Origin: Alicyclobacillus fastidiosus
GTDB lineage: Bacteria > Bacillota > Bacilli > Alicyclobacillales > Alicyclobacillaceae
Reading direction: 5' to 3'
Assembly: GCF_026651875.1 (NCBI RefSeq)
Contig: NZ_CP104067.1
Span: 4,950,501 to 5,014,500, forward strand
Length of the DNA stretch: 64,000 nt
Part shown: positions 1 to 9,721 of the stretch, piece after piece
Layout of the letters: each line of letters opens with the position of its first letter
Position numbering within the stretch: position 1 is the first letter of the stretch
The notes under the pieces: model-generated
Databases searched by the model: none
What the model saw: the letters and a program-made list of their open reading frames with translations, nothing else
What the model was told of the DNA's origin: nothing
Program-made: the position numbers and the translations under genes

Positions 1-1
1 G

Positions 2-415
2 AATGAGCTATGCGATGCATTTGCCGTCAATAACGAAGAAATTGAGCATTATCTGGACATAGAAACTGGCAAAGTCATCATGTGGATGGACCCCATCGCG
101 ACAGGGATTCGAGATGAGGAGTTGGATGATGAACTCGAAAACGGGTTTGGTGAGAGATACTTTCATCTTCCCAAGATTGAATCACGTGAAGCATATCAAT
201 TGATGGTCGAATTCACGGAAGCGTTGACTTTTTCTTCACTTAGAGACCGCCTCGAAGCGGCATTAAGTGGACGCAAACCATTTCGCGCGTTTAAGGACGT
301 TCTTTACGATTTTCCCGAAGAACGGGAGCAATGGTTTACGTTTGAGCGTAATGCTCATCGACGACAGGTTTTGCAATGGCTGGAATTGAATCATATTATA
401 CTGGACTCCCTGTGA
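2..415 (+). CDS. UPF0158 family protein, 5' end outside window
   Basis: The reading frame is open from base 2 and reaches an ATG at 80, so the gene begins before the window; the upstream residues (LCDAFAV..., then HYLDIETGKVI) match the usual start of UPF0158 proteins, which carry a YLDLETGEV-type motif near the N-terminus. The visible part is 137 residues, acidic, and ends with a conserved R-x3-W-L element. No catalytic residues are known for the family and its function is unknown. Downstream lies an IS110-type element on the other strand. Family call is from pattern memory; incompleteness is certain. Confidence 0.75.
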   Translation, partial: NELCDAFAVNNEEIEHYLDIETGKVIMWMDPIATGIRDEELDDELENGFGERYFHLPKIESREAYQLMVEFTEALTFSSLRDRLEAALSGRKPFRAFKDVLYDFPEEREQWFTFERNAHRRQVLQWLELNHIILDSL

Positions 416-416
416 C

Positions 417-723
417 ATTTACGGCATGTCTACGTCGTTAAAGCCCCTTTGATATGAACGACACCGTCAAGCCCCGTGTCGTGATGGGGTTGAAAGCCCG
501 GACCGAAGGCAAGGTTCGTCGACGGTTGGCACACTGATATCCGTGGGTTGGTTACCACATTTCGTACCTCCGTCATGGGACTGCCTCGGACTAGCTTCGT
601 GCGTCAGGTTCTGGACCTTGCACAATCGGGGAACGAGGTTTCCCCGTACCGGATTCCTGTGCCTTCAGTCCCGACCTTCAACCCTAATTAGAATTATTCT
701 TTACTACAGTTCTTTTCCAAAAC
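417..723. other. Non-coding stretch beside IS110 transposase, candidate ncRNA region
   Basis: No convincing gene. This GC-rich stretch lies just downstream of the IS110-type transposase (which runs on the minus strand) and has several short self-complementary blocks, e.g. around 465-500 and 630-650. In IS1111-group members of the IS110 family the long non-coding flank downstream of the transposase encodes the bridge RNA, so this is where such an RNA would be expected. That assignment is inference; I did not fold it rigorously. Confidence 0.3.
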
Positions 724-1946
724 TTATACTGCAGTCGATGTCTCCATCTGCCGCTCTGCCTCACAAGCAATCGCCCATATAAATCCCGTCAATTCTCTTG
801 CCACTGAAGTGACGGCTACATTGTGATACTTACCTCGTGATATCATCTTCACATACTTTCGATGAAGCCTGTCCTGTGCTCGCCAAGCAATGTCCTGAAT
901 CTTGGGACTCTGTCCCTCTTGCCGCTTACGAATCTTTCCTTTAATAGCGGGTTTGTATCGGTAACACCAGGCAGCCTCACCAAGAACCCGTCTGAGACGG
1001 GCATTCCCAGACTTCGTGATTCTACCCTGCTTTCGAGATACACCACTCGAATACTCGGATGGTACCAGTCCGGCATATGCCATTAACTGCTTTGGATTCC
1101 GGAAACGACGAAACTCCCCAACCTCAGCGACCAAAGAGGTTGCGATGACCTCTGCAACACCCTTCAGTGTTTGCAAAGCCTGAATCACTGGAGCTCTCTC
1201 GCTTTCCGTTGCCTCCAAATGTATAGCTGCCTCAAGACGTTTGAGACGTCCCTCAATCTCGTCTAAATGATGCAAATACTCCTGAAACACCACTTGTTCT
1301 CGACGATCCGTCCATTTGAGACCGTCCAGCCACCGACGATACATCGCCCCCCAAGCACTAAGTTTAGTTTCAGGACGCCGATTGTGTCTGAGCAGGAACT
1401 TGGATAACCGATGTCTGGCCCGTGTACGGTCTTCCACCACATCTTCCCGTGCCCGCACTAACCCCCGTAATGACTCGTTTTCCTCATTCGGGACAAAGAC
1501 TGCAACCAACTCTCCAGCACGGAACAACTGTACCAATCTCAACGCATCTCGCTTGTCTGTCTTCACTCGGTCTCCATGGCGAACCGGAATGAGGGACACT
1601 GCGACAACGGTACACGGCACGTCCATTGCGCGCAGTAGTCGATACAGTCCATAGCCTGTCGGCCCAGCTTCGTCGCAAAACTCCAGTTCTACACCATTTG
1701 CAGACAGTCTATGTACTAGACTCCTTACAGCTTCCACCGTATGAGGGAACATTCCGATATATCTCGGTTCTCCACGCCTTCGTCTGCTACCGCAACTGCG
1801 ATATTTTCCTTAGATACATCCAAACCTACAAACTTTGTGATAGTCTTCATAGTAAGGCTCTTTCGTATGTGGCTCTGCACTGTTCTCTCAAGTCTCAGTG
1901 TCATCCACGATGTGCGAAACGGAGCCGATGTCGTTCATTATGACTA
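430..1946 (-). mobile_element. IS110-family insertion sequence (approximate limits)
   Basis: Contains a DEDD/Transposase_20-type transposase with non-coding flanks on both sides. The upstream flank up to about 1946 is shared, at high identity, with the relic at 45.1-45.4 kb, including the block ending in CATTATGACTAG, which places the transposase-proximal end of the element near 1946. The other end is not defined; IS110 elements have no clear terminal inverted repeats. Confidence 0.5.
724..1850 (-). pseudogene. IS110-family transposase, frameshifted near N-terminus
   Basis: Recombinase of the IS110 family, which moves a circular DNA intermediate. The long open part (724-1752) holds the middle of the DEDD domain (DKRDALRL) and a full C-terminal Transposase_20 domain (LKGVAEVIATSLVAEVGEF, then YAGLVPSEYSSG and GNARLRRVL). 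The natural start is an ATG at 1850 giving MKTITKFVGLDVSKENIAVA, with the first catalytic Asp in GLDVSK, but this lies in another frame and a shift of one base around 1770-1785 is needed to join it to the main frame. The same N-terminal segment appears in the relic at 45.3 kb. Without the first Asp the 342-residue remainder should be inactive. Confidence 0.8.
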
Positions 1947-2040
1947 GTTCAATAAGCACCCTAGTTATTTTTAAACTATATATTTCGCAGATTCTTTATT
2001 CACAGACTGGATTATAATCAACAACCCCTATGTATAGGCA

Positions 2041-2207
2041 AAAGGGGCTGTCCCAAAAGGGTCGTACCAAATCATCCAGTCCCAACATCATATAGAAAAG
2101 CCTCCAAATCCACAGTGAAAGTGGAGATGGAGGCTTTTTGTTTTAAGGAATTCTTAATCAAAGTGGGGCTTCAAAAATCCAAAATTGACTTTTGGGACAC
2201 CCCCTTT
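2041..2207. mobile_element. MITE-like element with IS1182-type ends
   Basis: A 167-bp unit bounded by near-perfect inverted repeats: AAAGGGGCTGTCCCAAAAG on the left and the complement of AAAGGGGGTGTCCCAAAAG on the right. The ends match the left end of the truncated IS1182-type element at 49.24 kb (GGGGGGTGTCCCAAAAG), so this is probably an internally deleted, non-autonomous derivative. It carries a strong hairpin (2099-2140, stem AGCCTCCA..TGGAGGCT followed by Ts), the kind of terminator found beside such transposase genes. No direct repeat of the target was seen. Confidence 0.7.
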
Positions 2208-2214
2208 GATTGGT

Positions 2215-2424
2215 GGAGGCGATCCGTATCAGTCCAAAACCACGACCTCCACCATGAATTTGAATAACGTTGGCATTGTACAAAGTTGGATGAATATCAA
2301 TACACCCAGCCCGCCACCAACCATCAGGTTCCGACCTTCTGTTATCATTGTTGTATAAGTTAACTGTAAACCATCCATCGTGAAGAACGATTCCAAGGAC
2401 GAGGGGTCTGAGTGTGCTTAGCAT
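2215..2424 (-). pseudogene. Unrecognised small ORF cut by the MITE
   Basis: A frame of about 70 codons runs from an ATG at 2424 into the MITE, after which it only reads IS-end sequence. The residues (LVLGIVLHDGWFTVNLYNN...) look protein-like, rich in Gly and aromatic residues, but I do not recognise a family. It may be a remnant of a larger gene truncated by the insertion, or chance. Confidence 0.25.
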
Positions 2425-2549
2425 CCTAAATGTGGATTTATACCAACGAGACGCATAGAGGAAAACAAGGGTAAATAATACGATATGATGTATGTTTATT
2501 CAATGTGAAAAAGCCATCTTATTGCATATTAGCCCCCGTTTGTTCAAAT

Positions 2550-4434
2550 AGCCTCTCGGCATTTGGTTTTTATTGGTCTCTCAAGGTTTTGGACCTAGAG
2601 AGATTTTCATTTGCCCCCACGTTCCCTCCATATGCCGAGGGTACTGAATTGGAAATTCAAATACGAATTCGGAACAAATTATGCTGGAACATCAAATAAC
2701 ACTTGACTTTTTGGAATCATCCCAATAATCACCGAGAAGGGCTTAGCCGTCCTATCTCATCCATATTGGGGTTGTGTTATGTTACCTATCCTTCGGTCTC
2801 ACCAACAGTATCAATCGTTCATTGAGGAACGTCTTCGCCTGCACTACTCGAATGGCTCACTGTTGTTCATCGCCAAAGACTGGGCGCTCGTAGCAAAATT
2901 TTGGGTCACAGATCTCTCTGACACCTTCCAGTGCGTCAAAGGTACTTACTCGTGTCGTGGTCCCCAATCCATTGACCCTGCGAACCTACTCCGTTCCTAC
3001 CTTCTCATGCTTGAGGTTGGAGAACCATCCATCACGAAGTGGGTGAACCAGCTCCGCCGCTGCCCGTTATACGCTATCCTCAGTGGTTTTGAGTATGGTC
3101 ACACCCCGGGCGTAGGTACGTTCTACGATTTCTTTGGGCGGCTATGGAATCACGTTTCTCCCAACATTGCATCTAGGCGAAGACTTAGTCGAAAGAAACC
3201 CAAGAGAGGAAAAAAGGGAGAAAAGGCGCCCACTACCAATCCAAAGAGAATTGCCAAACTCATATCTCAATTGCAAAGACGTACAGCCATTCGTTCACAG
3301 CCTTTTGACGTGCTGCTTCGCCTCTTCCAACAACAATTTCTCTCTGTCTCCTCTTCACTTGGTTTGTTAGGAAATGTACATGCCCTGTCCATCGCTGGTG
3401 ACGGTATGCCCGTGCAAACAGCAGCCCAGATTCGTAGCAAGCGAATTTGTTCCTGTCGTGACCAGGGAAAAATCAGTGCTCCTGTCATCGCCAGTTCTCA
3501 CAACCAGACTGCGACATGGGCTGGGACAGCTACCGAAATAAGTTTTACTTCGGCTACCACTTATACAGCCTTGTCGCTGCGGATAGCCCTTACGACCTAC
3601 CGATTTACCCTAGGCTACAAAGGGCTTCCCGACACGATGCCACATCTTGGGTCGTGAGTGCCCGTGAGTTCAAGGCATACTTCCGAGAATACACCTGGGA
3701 CAGAGTTCTTCTTGACGCTGCACATGATGCCATGGCGATTTACGAGTATCTAAGGTCACAAAAGATTACACCGTTCATCGACATGAATCAGCGCAACACG
3801 GGCAACAAGAAATACAAAGACGATATGATGATCTCTCGAAATGGGGTTCCGATTTGCAAGAAAGGGCTGGAGATGAGAAACCGTGGATACGACAGCTCAA
3901 GAGCCCGTCGCAAATATCACTGTCCGCTTGTCGTAAAGGGAGTGGTGACATGTGACACGCCATGCTCCGTTTCACCTTACGGAAGATGTGTCCACACATA
4001 CACCAAGGATAATCCCCGCTTGTTTCCACCCGTCGCTCGCAACAGCAACGAGTGGACCAATATCTACAAACGCAGAACCACCTGCGAACGCAGCAACAAG
4101 CGAGCAAAAGAGGATTACCACCTCGAAGCCGCCAAGCATCGCAGCACCATGATGTGGACCATCCGGGTCTATGGCATTGCAATGTGTCAACACATTGACG
4201 CTTGGTACCAAGAGAGCAACCTGGACCTAAAGCCAATGCTCTTGTCAGCTTGAGAACACCCCAATCATACCATCTCCAGCGATGACTTTTTAAAAATCCC
4301 ATCGTCATCGCTTTGTTTGCTATACCCTTTTTCAAGGAACCTTGCCGAACAACCATGAAGCCGATGGTTACCAGTTCATTTCTGGAAATTCATCTGGTTC
4401 ATGTAATTTTCTAACCATCCAATACCGAGAGGCT
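2550..4434 (+). mobile_element. IS element, copy 1 of the AGCCTCTCGGCATT family
   Basis: About 1885 bp bounded by inverted ends AGCCTCTCGGCATT (left) and AATACCGAGAGGCT (right). A second copy with the same ends and a related transposase lies at 57767-61584. Its left end follows directly on a GCCCCCGTTTGTTCAA motif of the dispersed intergenic repeat seen at 27-40 kb, so the IS probably landed in or beside such a repeat. The transposase is broken, so this copy cannot move alone. Confidence 0.8.
2779..4253 (+). pseudogene. DDE-type transposase, frameshifted (copy 1)
   Basis: Two overlapping frames together encode one transposase of about 490 residues. The first (2779 to about 3470) gives the N-terminal half, starting MLPILRSHQQYQSF and including LSIAGDGMPVQT with a likely catalytic Asp. 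The second frame carries the C-terminal half from QPDCDMGWDSYRN onward, with a Cys-rich segment (CPLVVKGVVTCDTPC) and RTTCERSNKRAKED at the end, where a catalytic Glu would sit. The shift lies near 3470; the second copy is intact at that point but broken elsewhere, so the damage is independent. The IS family could not be assigned with certainty. Confidence 0.75.
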
Positions 4435-4465
4435 ATTCAATATCAAACCGTCAAATATAGTAATA

Positions 4466-6101
4466 GAGCGTGTCCGAAAAGCCCACAATTTTGAGTAAAT
4501 AGCAAAACGCACCGATCCGCAAAACTGGTAAAATTGAAGGTATCCAGCCGTCAAATTTTCCAGTTCTGGAGGTGCGTTTTTCCATAGATTTGCAGTTAGA
4601 CCTGCTTCCATACGCCTATTATAACACGCTTGGCTTCGACCCCGAACTCATTGATTACGTAGATCACATTGACGACTCATTCCTGGACCTGCTCGTCGGA
4701 CCCCTGTACGACAAGAGAGGACGCAGACCCGCATCTCCAATCGCCTATTTCCGGATGCACTATCTGTATTTCACTAGGCCGGAGATTACCTCATTCCGTC
4801 AATTGTGCAAACAGTTGCGAGACCCAAAGAACCAGGCGTGGCGCAGCTTCATCGGTGTACCCAATCCAGCAAAGGTTCCGTCACACCAGAGCCTGAGTGA
4901 CTTCCGTAACAAAGTAGGGCCGGACGTATTCGAACAAATTCGTGACGAGTTTATACGTCAATCCATTCACATGGAGGGATTCATCCAGGACACCCTCGCC
5001 GCTATTGACTCTCGTCCGATTTACGCCAATGTCAACGGATACAAGAAAAAACGCTGCGATTGTGAGGTTAAGTCAGTTTGCACATGTGAAAAAACGTTTT
5101 CTGACCCGGACGCCACCTATGGGGCACAGCGCAGCAAGGTGAACCAGAACCGTTTCTTCGTTGGTTACCGGAAGCACTCGATTGCAGTAAGAACATCTCA
5201 AGGACCTGTGGCCTTGTTGTCTATCCTTAAGCCTGCGAATGTGGGCGACATTCGAGTGATGCTTCCACTGATAGAGAAACTCCGGCAGATTAACGAAATG
5301 CGCACTCAGTATCTCGTTGCCGACATGGGTTACATAGATGCGGATGACCAGAAGGAGGCATACCACAAACACAGTATGGCTGTGGTTACAGGGTTTCGCA
5401 GTGGTATGGTGATGCCAGAGGAATGTAATGAACATGGGCAACCTGAGTGCGAACAAGGCGAACGACTGATTTGGGATGGCTTTGACTGGGAAACGGCCAC
5501 TTCCTGGTTTCGTGGGGACTCAGAGAAATGCCAGTCATGCCCGCTATCCGGGGTATGCAGCAGGCAATTCGAATTTTCCTTTGACGACAAACCGATTGCA
5601 TACGGCCCGGTGCCACAAGGCACCATGCTGCATGCCCAGATGCTTGATTTCAGAAGGCAGATTGAGCTGTCCTTTGCGCAAGAGTCCAATGAGTTGACAA
5701 CAGTTATGAAACACAAGAAGGTGCCTGTACGAACAAACAAACGAGTACAGTCCTTCTTCACCATGCAGGATATATTCCAGCTCATGCAGGCGAGGATAGG
5801 TCACATTCGAGAGACCATGCTGCCTGATGACCACATAGAGCGAATTACACAAATGTATACAGTCCAGGCCGAGCAATTGAAACTCGATATCGCTGCATAG
5901 GCAAGCAGAACCTGGAAAATAAACAAAAGCCAATGTTACTGACAAGGGGTTCGTGCGCCCATTTTCAAGGGTGAGCAGGCAATGTGTTCCCATACGGAGG
6001 CATTCACCAAATTACCAAGTAAACTTATCCCATATCAGGAAGCCTGTATTCATGTATTTGGCTAGACATTTACTCGAATCGGATGCTTTTCGGACAACCT
6101 C
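4466..6101 (+). mobile_element. IS element of 1636 bp, copy A
   Basis: Ends are GAGCGTGTCCGAAAAGC (left) and the complement of GAGGTTGTCCGAAAAGC (right). A nearly identical copy of the same length lies at 22500-24135 in the same orientation; only a few base differences were noticed. Copy A has no matching target duplication (TAATA on the left, TACAA on the right), unlike copy B, which suggests that one flank was exchanged by recombination after insertion. Confidence 0.85.
4572..5900 (+). CDS. DDE transposase (DUF772-type), intact, copy A
   Basis: 442-residue transposase, the only gene of the 1636-bp IS. The N-terminal DUF772-like region (YFRMHYLYFTRPEITSFRQL, residues about 55-80) is followed by a catalytic-looking AAIDSRPIY, VADMGYIDADD in the middle and RRQIELSFA near the C-terminus, a plausible D-D-E set. 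A Cys-rich insert (CDCEVKSVCTCEK) and CQSCPLSGVC suggest metal-binding loops. The start used is a GTG inside the sequence GGAGGTGCG, so the ribosome site is almost on top of it and the true start may differ. Differs from copy B in only a few residues (e.g. E/K near residue 305). Confidence 0.85.
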   Translation: MRFSIDLQLDLLPYAYYNTLGFDPELIDYVDHIDDSFLDLLVGPLYDKRGRRPASPIAYFRMHYLYFTRPEITSFRQLCKQLRDPKNQAWRSFIGVPNPAKVPSHQSLSDFRNKVGPDVFEQIRDEFIRQSIHMEGFIQDTLAAIDSRPIYANVNGYKKKRCDCEVKSVCTCEKTFSDPDATYGAQRSKVNQNRFFVGYRKHSIAVRTSQGPVALLSILKPANVGDIRVMLPLIEKLRQINEMRTQYLVADMGYIDADDQKEAYHKHSMAVVTGFRSGMVMPEECNEHGQPECEQGERLIWDGFDWETATSWFRGDSEKCQSCPLSGVCSRQFEFSFDDKPIAYGPVPQGTMLHAQMLDFRRQIELSFAQESNELTTVMKHKKVPVRTNKRVQSFFTMQDIFQLMQARIGHIRETMLPDDHIERITQMYTVQAEQLKLDIAA

Positions 6102-6305
6102 TACAATGCACTCCTAATATTTTAGAACACATATATTCAGCTATACGGACAGTGGACTATCGTCCCATCTATTTGCGGTGGAGCGACAATCGAACTACCT
6201 ATCTGTGGTGTTCTCGACAAAATTGGATTATGTACAGGATTGCAGCATGCGGTTGCATCCGTCAACTAACATCAGGGCGATTGCTTTTTTCATTAAATCA
6301 CCTAG
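6102..6305. other. Short unique segment between two IS elements
   Basis: About 200 bases that belong to neither neighbouring IS. No gene recognised. It is not the continuation of the VIT1 gene on the other side of the 6.3-7.9 kb IS, although a CTAG duplication flanks that IS, so the original locus was rearranged. Confidence 0.4.
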
Positions 6306-7938
6306 TTAGTGGCCCCTGAAAAAGTCTACATTTTTGCAGCGGTCAGGTCGGCCCGATTCGGATGAAGTGTTTCTATTAGGAGTTATCGGTGATTGGTATC
6401 CACGTGCCAACTTATTTGCTTACCTGGGCTGCTCTTCTTAGGTTGTGGGTTAGAATTCCGAACCCAACCCACACCGCCGTGCCCGAATGTCCACGGAATC
6501 GGCTGCGGTTGAGTCCGTACTTCTGTTTTAAGAGGCCAATCTTTGCTTCTCCTGCTGCTCTAAATCGCTGTAAGTCCTTGTACCAAGGTTCCTGCTCCAG
6601 CTCTGTCCGTTTCTTACTTTTCTTTCCTCGAAACGGAGTGTGACATGTTTTCCCCAAGTTCCTCTTGCAAGACCCGCTCGTTTTTACGGCTGCCGAATCC
6701 CCGGTCGGTTGCTACTGCATGAGGTGCGGAGCCAAATATCTCTTGGTGGTGTTCCACTGCAGGGATCAACATCTCGTCATCAGATGGATTTCCAGAGTAG
6801 ACTGCGTAACCGGTGACAAATCCGCTCTCCGTTTCGTCAATCCGGACCTTGTATCCAAACTCAACCTTCTTGGCCAGCTTACCTTTCTTAATTGGCCGAG
6901 CCATCGGGTCATAGATGCTAATCAGTCGGTCTGGAATAATACGGTTTCCGCTCACTACCTGTTTGGCCTGCTCTAACAACCGCTCAGTTTGATCCACCAA
7001 AGATTGCAATCCGTGCTTTTGCTTTTGCACAGACTGCTTCGTTGACCGCTGTAGCTTTTCAATCACTGATTCTGCCTGCTGCAGAACACTTTCCGTAATC
7101 TCGACTACGTCCTGCGTAATTTTGTTCACTTCATCCCAGGACCGGCTCATGCGTCGGCGCAACACTTTCGCGAAAGACAGCACCTTTCGTTTTACGATGT
7201 CAGTTTGGTCGACAAACCCTTCTGTAGCGTGGGACGCCACCTTACGAATCTTGTTTATCGTCCGAGTAATGGCACTTACCCCGTCCTGTAAGAGCGTTGC
7301 ATCCGTTGGGTGATGGATATCCGACTCCACCACCGTGGTGTCTGTACGAAACTTGCGATGACGAATGACTCTTTCTTCGCTGAGTTTCTTGACTAGCAAT
7401 TCATTTAGATGTTCAATCGTGCCCTCACCATACCGCTTACGAGCTTTGGAGTGTGGTTGCGTCAGGAACCTTTTGGTCAATGGCGATATGACAGAACCGT
7501 CTCCAGTGAAGACTGTCGCTGACCTCCTGAACGAGTGTTTCATCGCCCGGCTGATAACGAAATTTGATATACATGAGTCGAAGATAGGTCTGAACGGGGA
7601 CAGTCGGACGTCCCATGGTGGTATTAAAGTTCTCCAGGAATGGCCACATGAATCGCTCGTCATTCAAAATCTGGTCGATACGTTCAAGTTCCGCAGGTAG
7701 CGAAAGCAGAGATTCGGGGAGAATTGAGTCCCATAGTGTCACTTGATTTTGGTGAGTTCGTAGCATTTTCTCATGCCTCCTAACAGGATTCCCGAGGCAT
7801 GATGCCGAATTCTCAAGCAAAAGGAATTCGCACACACCTCGGGTGGATCTGTGATTGTCTCGACAACAACCACTTCACCAACGGGCATTGCGATTCCTTT
7901 TCTTTATTCAATTCGTGGACTTTTTCAGGGGCCACTAG
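6306..7938 (-). mobile_element. IS element with TAGTGGCCCCTGAAAAAGTC ends and CTAG target duplication
   Basis: Inverted ends TTAGTGGCCCCTGAAAAAGTC (left) and the complement of CTAGTGGCCCCTGAAAAAGTC (right) enclose 1633 bp. CTAG is found immediately outside both ends (6302-6305 and 7939-7942), consistent with a 4-bp target duplication at a palindromic site. The element lies in the 3' part of a VIT1-type gene. Its transposase carries two frameshifts. Confidence 0.8.
6412..7766 (-). pseudogene. DDE transposase broken by two frameshifts
   Basis: Three consecutive frames encode one transposase. The first, from ATG 7766 (MLRTHQNQVTLWDSILPESL), ends in SDSLHWRRFCHI, a typical N-terminal domain of ISNCY/IS5-like enzymes. 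The second holds a long, Gln- and Lys-rich probably coiled middle and the catalytic FRTDTTVVESDIHHPTDATLL and ATDRGFGSRKNE segments. The third ends with FRAAGEAKIGLLKQKYGL, where the last catalytic Glu is expected. Shifts lie near 7440-7560 and near 6640. Inactive. Confidence 0.75.
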
Positions 7939-7942
7939 CTAG

Positions 7943-8208
7943 CCAAGCACCCGCACCCATGGACAAGGTACTAGCCAACGCACCAAAAAACCAGAAACTA
8001 ATATGGTGTGACTGTTCGTTGTATACCCTGCTACACCTGCGATGATACCAAAAATGGCACCTAAACCATTATTAACGCCATATATCGCATCGCCAATCCA
8101 ATCGGCGACATTGTCCTTCTTTTCCATGCCTAGAACGTCGTCAAGTTTCTCAGTTGGGGAAAGCACCGCCAAGAATCTCACCTCTCTGTTCAGTTGATGC
8201 GCGACCAT
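7943..8208 (-). pseudogene. VIT1/CCC1-family transporter, N-terminal fragment
   Basis: VIT1/CCC1 proteins are membrane transporters of iron or manganese. The sequence VADWIGDAIYGVNNGLGAIFGIIAGVAGYT followed by HTILVSGF is the family's first conserved region. A run of Ts is one base short at about 7990, so the frame that should read FGALASTLSMGAGAWLA is lost, and the gene then stops at the CTAG duplication of the 6.3-7.9 kb IS. The remaining two thirds are not found on the other side of that IS. Clearly a dead fragment. Confidence 0.75.
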
Positions 8209-8507
8209 TATCGAATCAAATGTAAATATTAGTCAACGGTAATTCTCATGATGCATATGTTCTAAATCGGGGTATTATAGTCCCTTTACACTGGGGGATA
8301 ATTCATTCAAATTTGTTTAAGATAACAAGCCCATCACATCAGGGATTTCGACGTGTTGAAAATGCGAGTGTCCAAACGTGAAAAAGACGCAGCCACAAGG
8401 CTACGCCCTCTCACATAAAGTCGACCATCTAGGTGGTCATCTGTAGTGTAGCATTGTCTGAGGATTGCTCTATATTTCATAGGAGCGCTGATGTGGATAG
8501 TGTGCCT

Positions 8508-8566
8508 TAAAAAGGGAGCGGGCATCCATACATCTGGACGTATGATGGATGCCCCGATCAAGCTCC
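8508..8566 (-). terminator. Rho-independent terminator after the membrane protein gene
   Basis: On the minus strand a long stem (GGGCATCCATCATAC pairing with GTATGGATGCCC, extended outside by GGGAGC/GCTCCC) is followed by TTTTTAA. It lies about 130 bases beyond the stop of the gene at 8697-9404. Confidence 0.7.
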
Positions 8567-8696
8567 CTCCCCTGCGTTATTAATGTGGTCAGTTAGTCGA
8601 GAGATATGTACATAAAAGGGGCATCACATCGTATTCAGATGCGTATCTCTCGGATACATAGTGTGTTGTTGAATCGAGATCGCTGACCTATCGCGA

Positions 8697-9404
8697 TCAT
8701 TCTTTATTCGTATTACGAAGAAGTGGTATCGCCACCAAGACTGCAAATACGGCAGCTATGATTCCCAAAAGAAGTGGACTTGGTAACCCGCGAGAAATCC
8801 GCCAATGCCTCCACGGCGCGGAAACAGGAATCATCACAACAGCGGCAATCAATCCCACAACAAGCGCACTGCTGTTGATGCCTAGTCGGCGTGCACGCCC
8901 AGGCACGCGAAATTCCGATTTTTTGCTCCAATCACTCGCGATTAGACGTGGTACCTTTCGGATGTGAGCATAGATATGGACGGCGATGAGCGGTAACCAC
9001 AAAGCGACACTCACGGCATGAATCTTGAAAAAGAGTCCAGTATGGGTGGGGCCAACTAACGCGAGTCCGAACCCACTTATAAAGACCAAAAGTGTAATGA
9101 TAACGAGAAAAGGTGCTAACAACCGGAGCCAAATGTTAGGCGGCCCTTTCTGAACGAAAACAGCTGATCTCGTATAGAAACGAAAAAATCGGTAGCCTGT
9201 ACTAAACATTTTGACGATAAGTGGTCCAGATAAAAGTACACCGACAAAAATATGAACGGAAATCAGCTCGTGTAAATTCGCTGTGATGACAAGTTCTATC
9301 ACGATGAGTACAAAAAGCACAGCGCCGGCAAGTGCTGTCATCCGTTCGTTACGGACGACGCGCGTGGAGCGTTTTTTAGTTTGGGTCGATGGATGATGCA
9401 TCAA
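8697..9404 (-). CDS. Cytochrome b-like / DUF4405-like membrane protein
   Basis: 235 residues with six predicted membrane segments after a basic N-terminus (TKKRSTRVVRNERM). Histidines occur in or near membrane segments (LHELISVHIFVG, FFKIHAVSVALW, IAVHIYAHIRKV), a pattern expected of a di-haem b-type cytochrome. The substrate is unknown. A strong terminator follows. It is transcribed divergently from the two-component system at 9.7 kb, with about 320 bases of shared upstream DNA, so the two may be co-regulated; that is inference. Confidence 0.6.
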   Translation of the reverse strand: MMHHPSTQTKKRSTRVVRNERMTALAGAVLFVLIVIELVITANLHELISVHIFVGVLLSGPLIVKMFSTGYRFFRFYTRSAVFVQKGPPNIWLRLLAPFLVIITLLVFISGFGLALVGPTHTGLFFKIHAVSVALWLPLIAVHIYAHIRKVPRLIASDWSKKSEFRVPGRARRLGINSSALVVGLIAAVVMIPVSAPWRHWRISRGLPSPLLLGIIAAVFAVLVAIPLLRNTNKE

Positions 9405-9721
9405 GTCACTTCGCTCCGCTCTATATTAATGATTTGTTTCTGTCGTTCCAAATATCTCAGTGAGGTGAGTCGAGATGGCATAGCTCTTACATTACAGAGG
9501 GTTGTTCGAATTTGTCTTAGAACAGTGCAATGACTCGCCATTATCACCATACGTCGGAGCAGCTCCTGGCCATAGTGTAACGGTACACCCTCATTACCAT
9601 CCGTTATTATTCAAAATTGATTTAGAGATTTCGTCACTATAATTTCTACTTTGAAATGTGTTTCGAAAGCCATGTACGTGTAAACGCTGAATATACATCA
9701 GACGCCGCAATACGAGGGGAA
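9405..9721. promoter_or_regulatory. Divergent intergenic region
   Basis: 317 bases between the divergent membrane-protein gene and the response-regulator gene. It must carry promoters for both. I see no clear operator or hairpin beyond AT-rich tracts near 9600-9660. Confidence 0.4.

Noticed and set aside
430..723. Remnant of a group II intron end
   Set aside because: Some GC-rich hairpins recall domain V/VI, but the conserved GAAA-loop domain V sequence is absent; an IS110-associated region is more likely.
2505..2699. 64-codon plus-strand frame
   Set aside because: It runs through the left end of an IS and has no ribosome site or protein-like features.
5330..5785. Long minus-strand frames opposite the transposase (also at 23364-23819)
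   Set aside because: They are shadows of the intact transposase frame and repeat identically in both IS copies.
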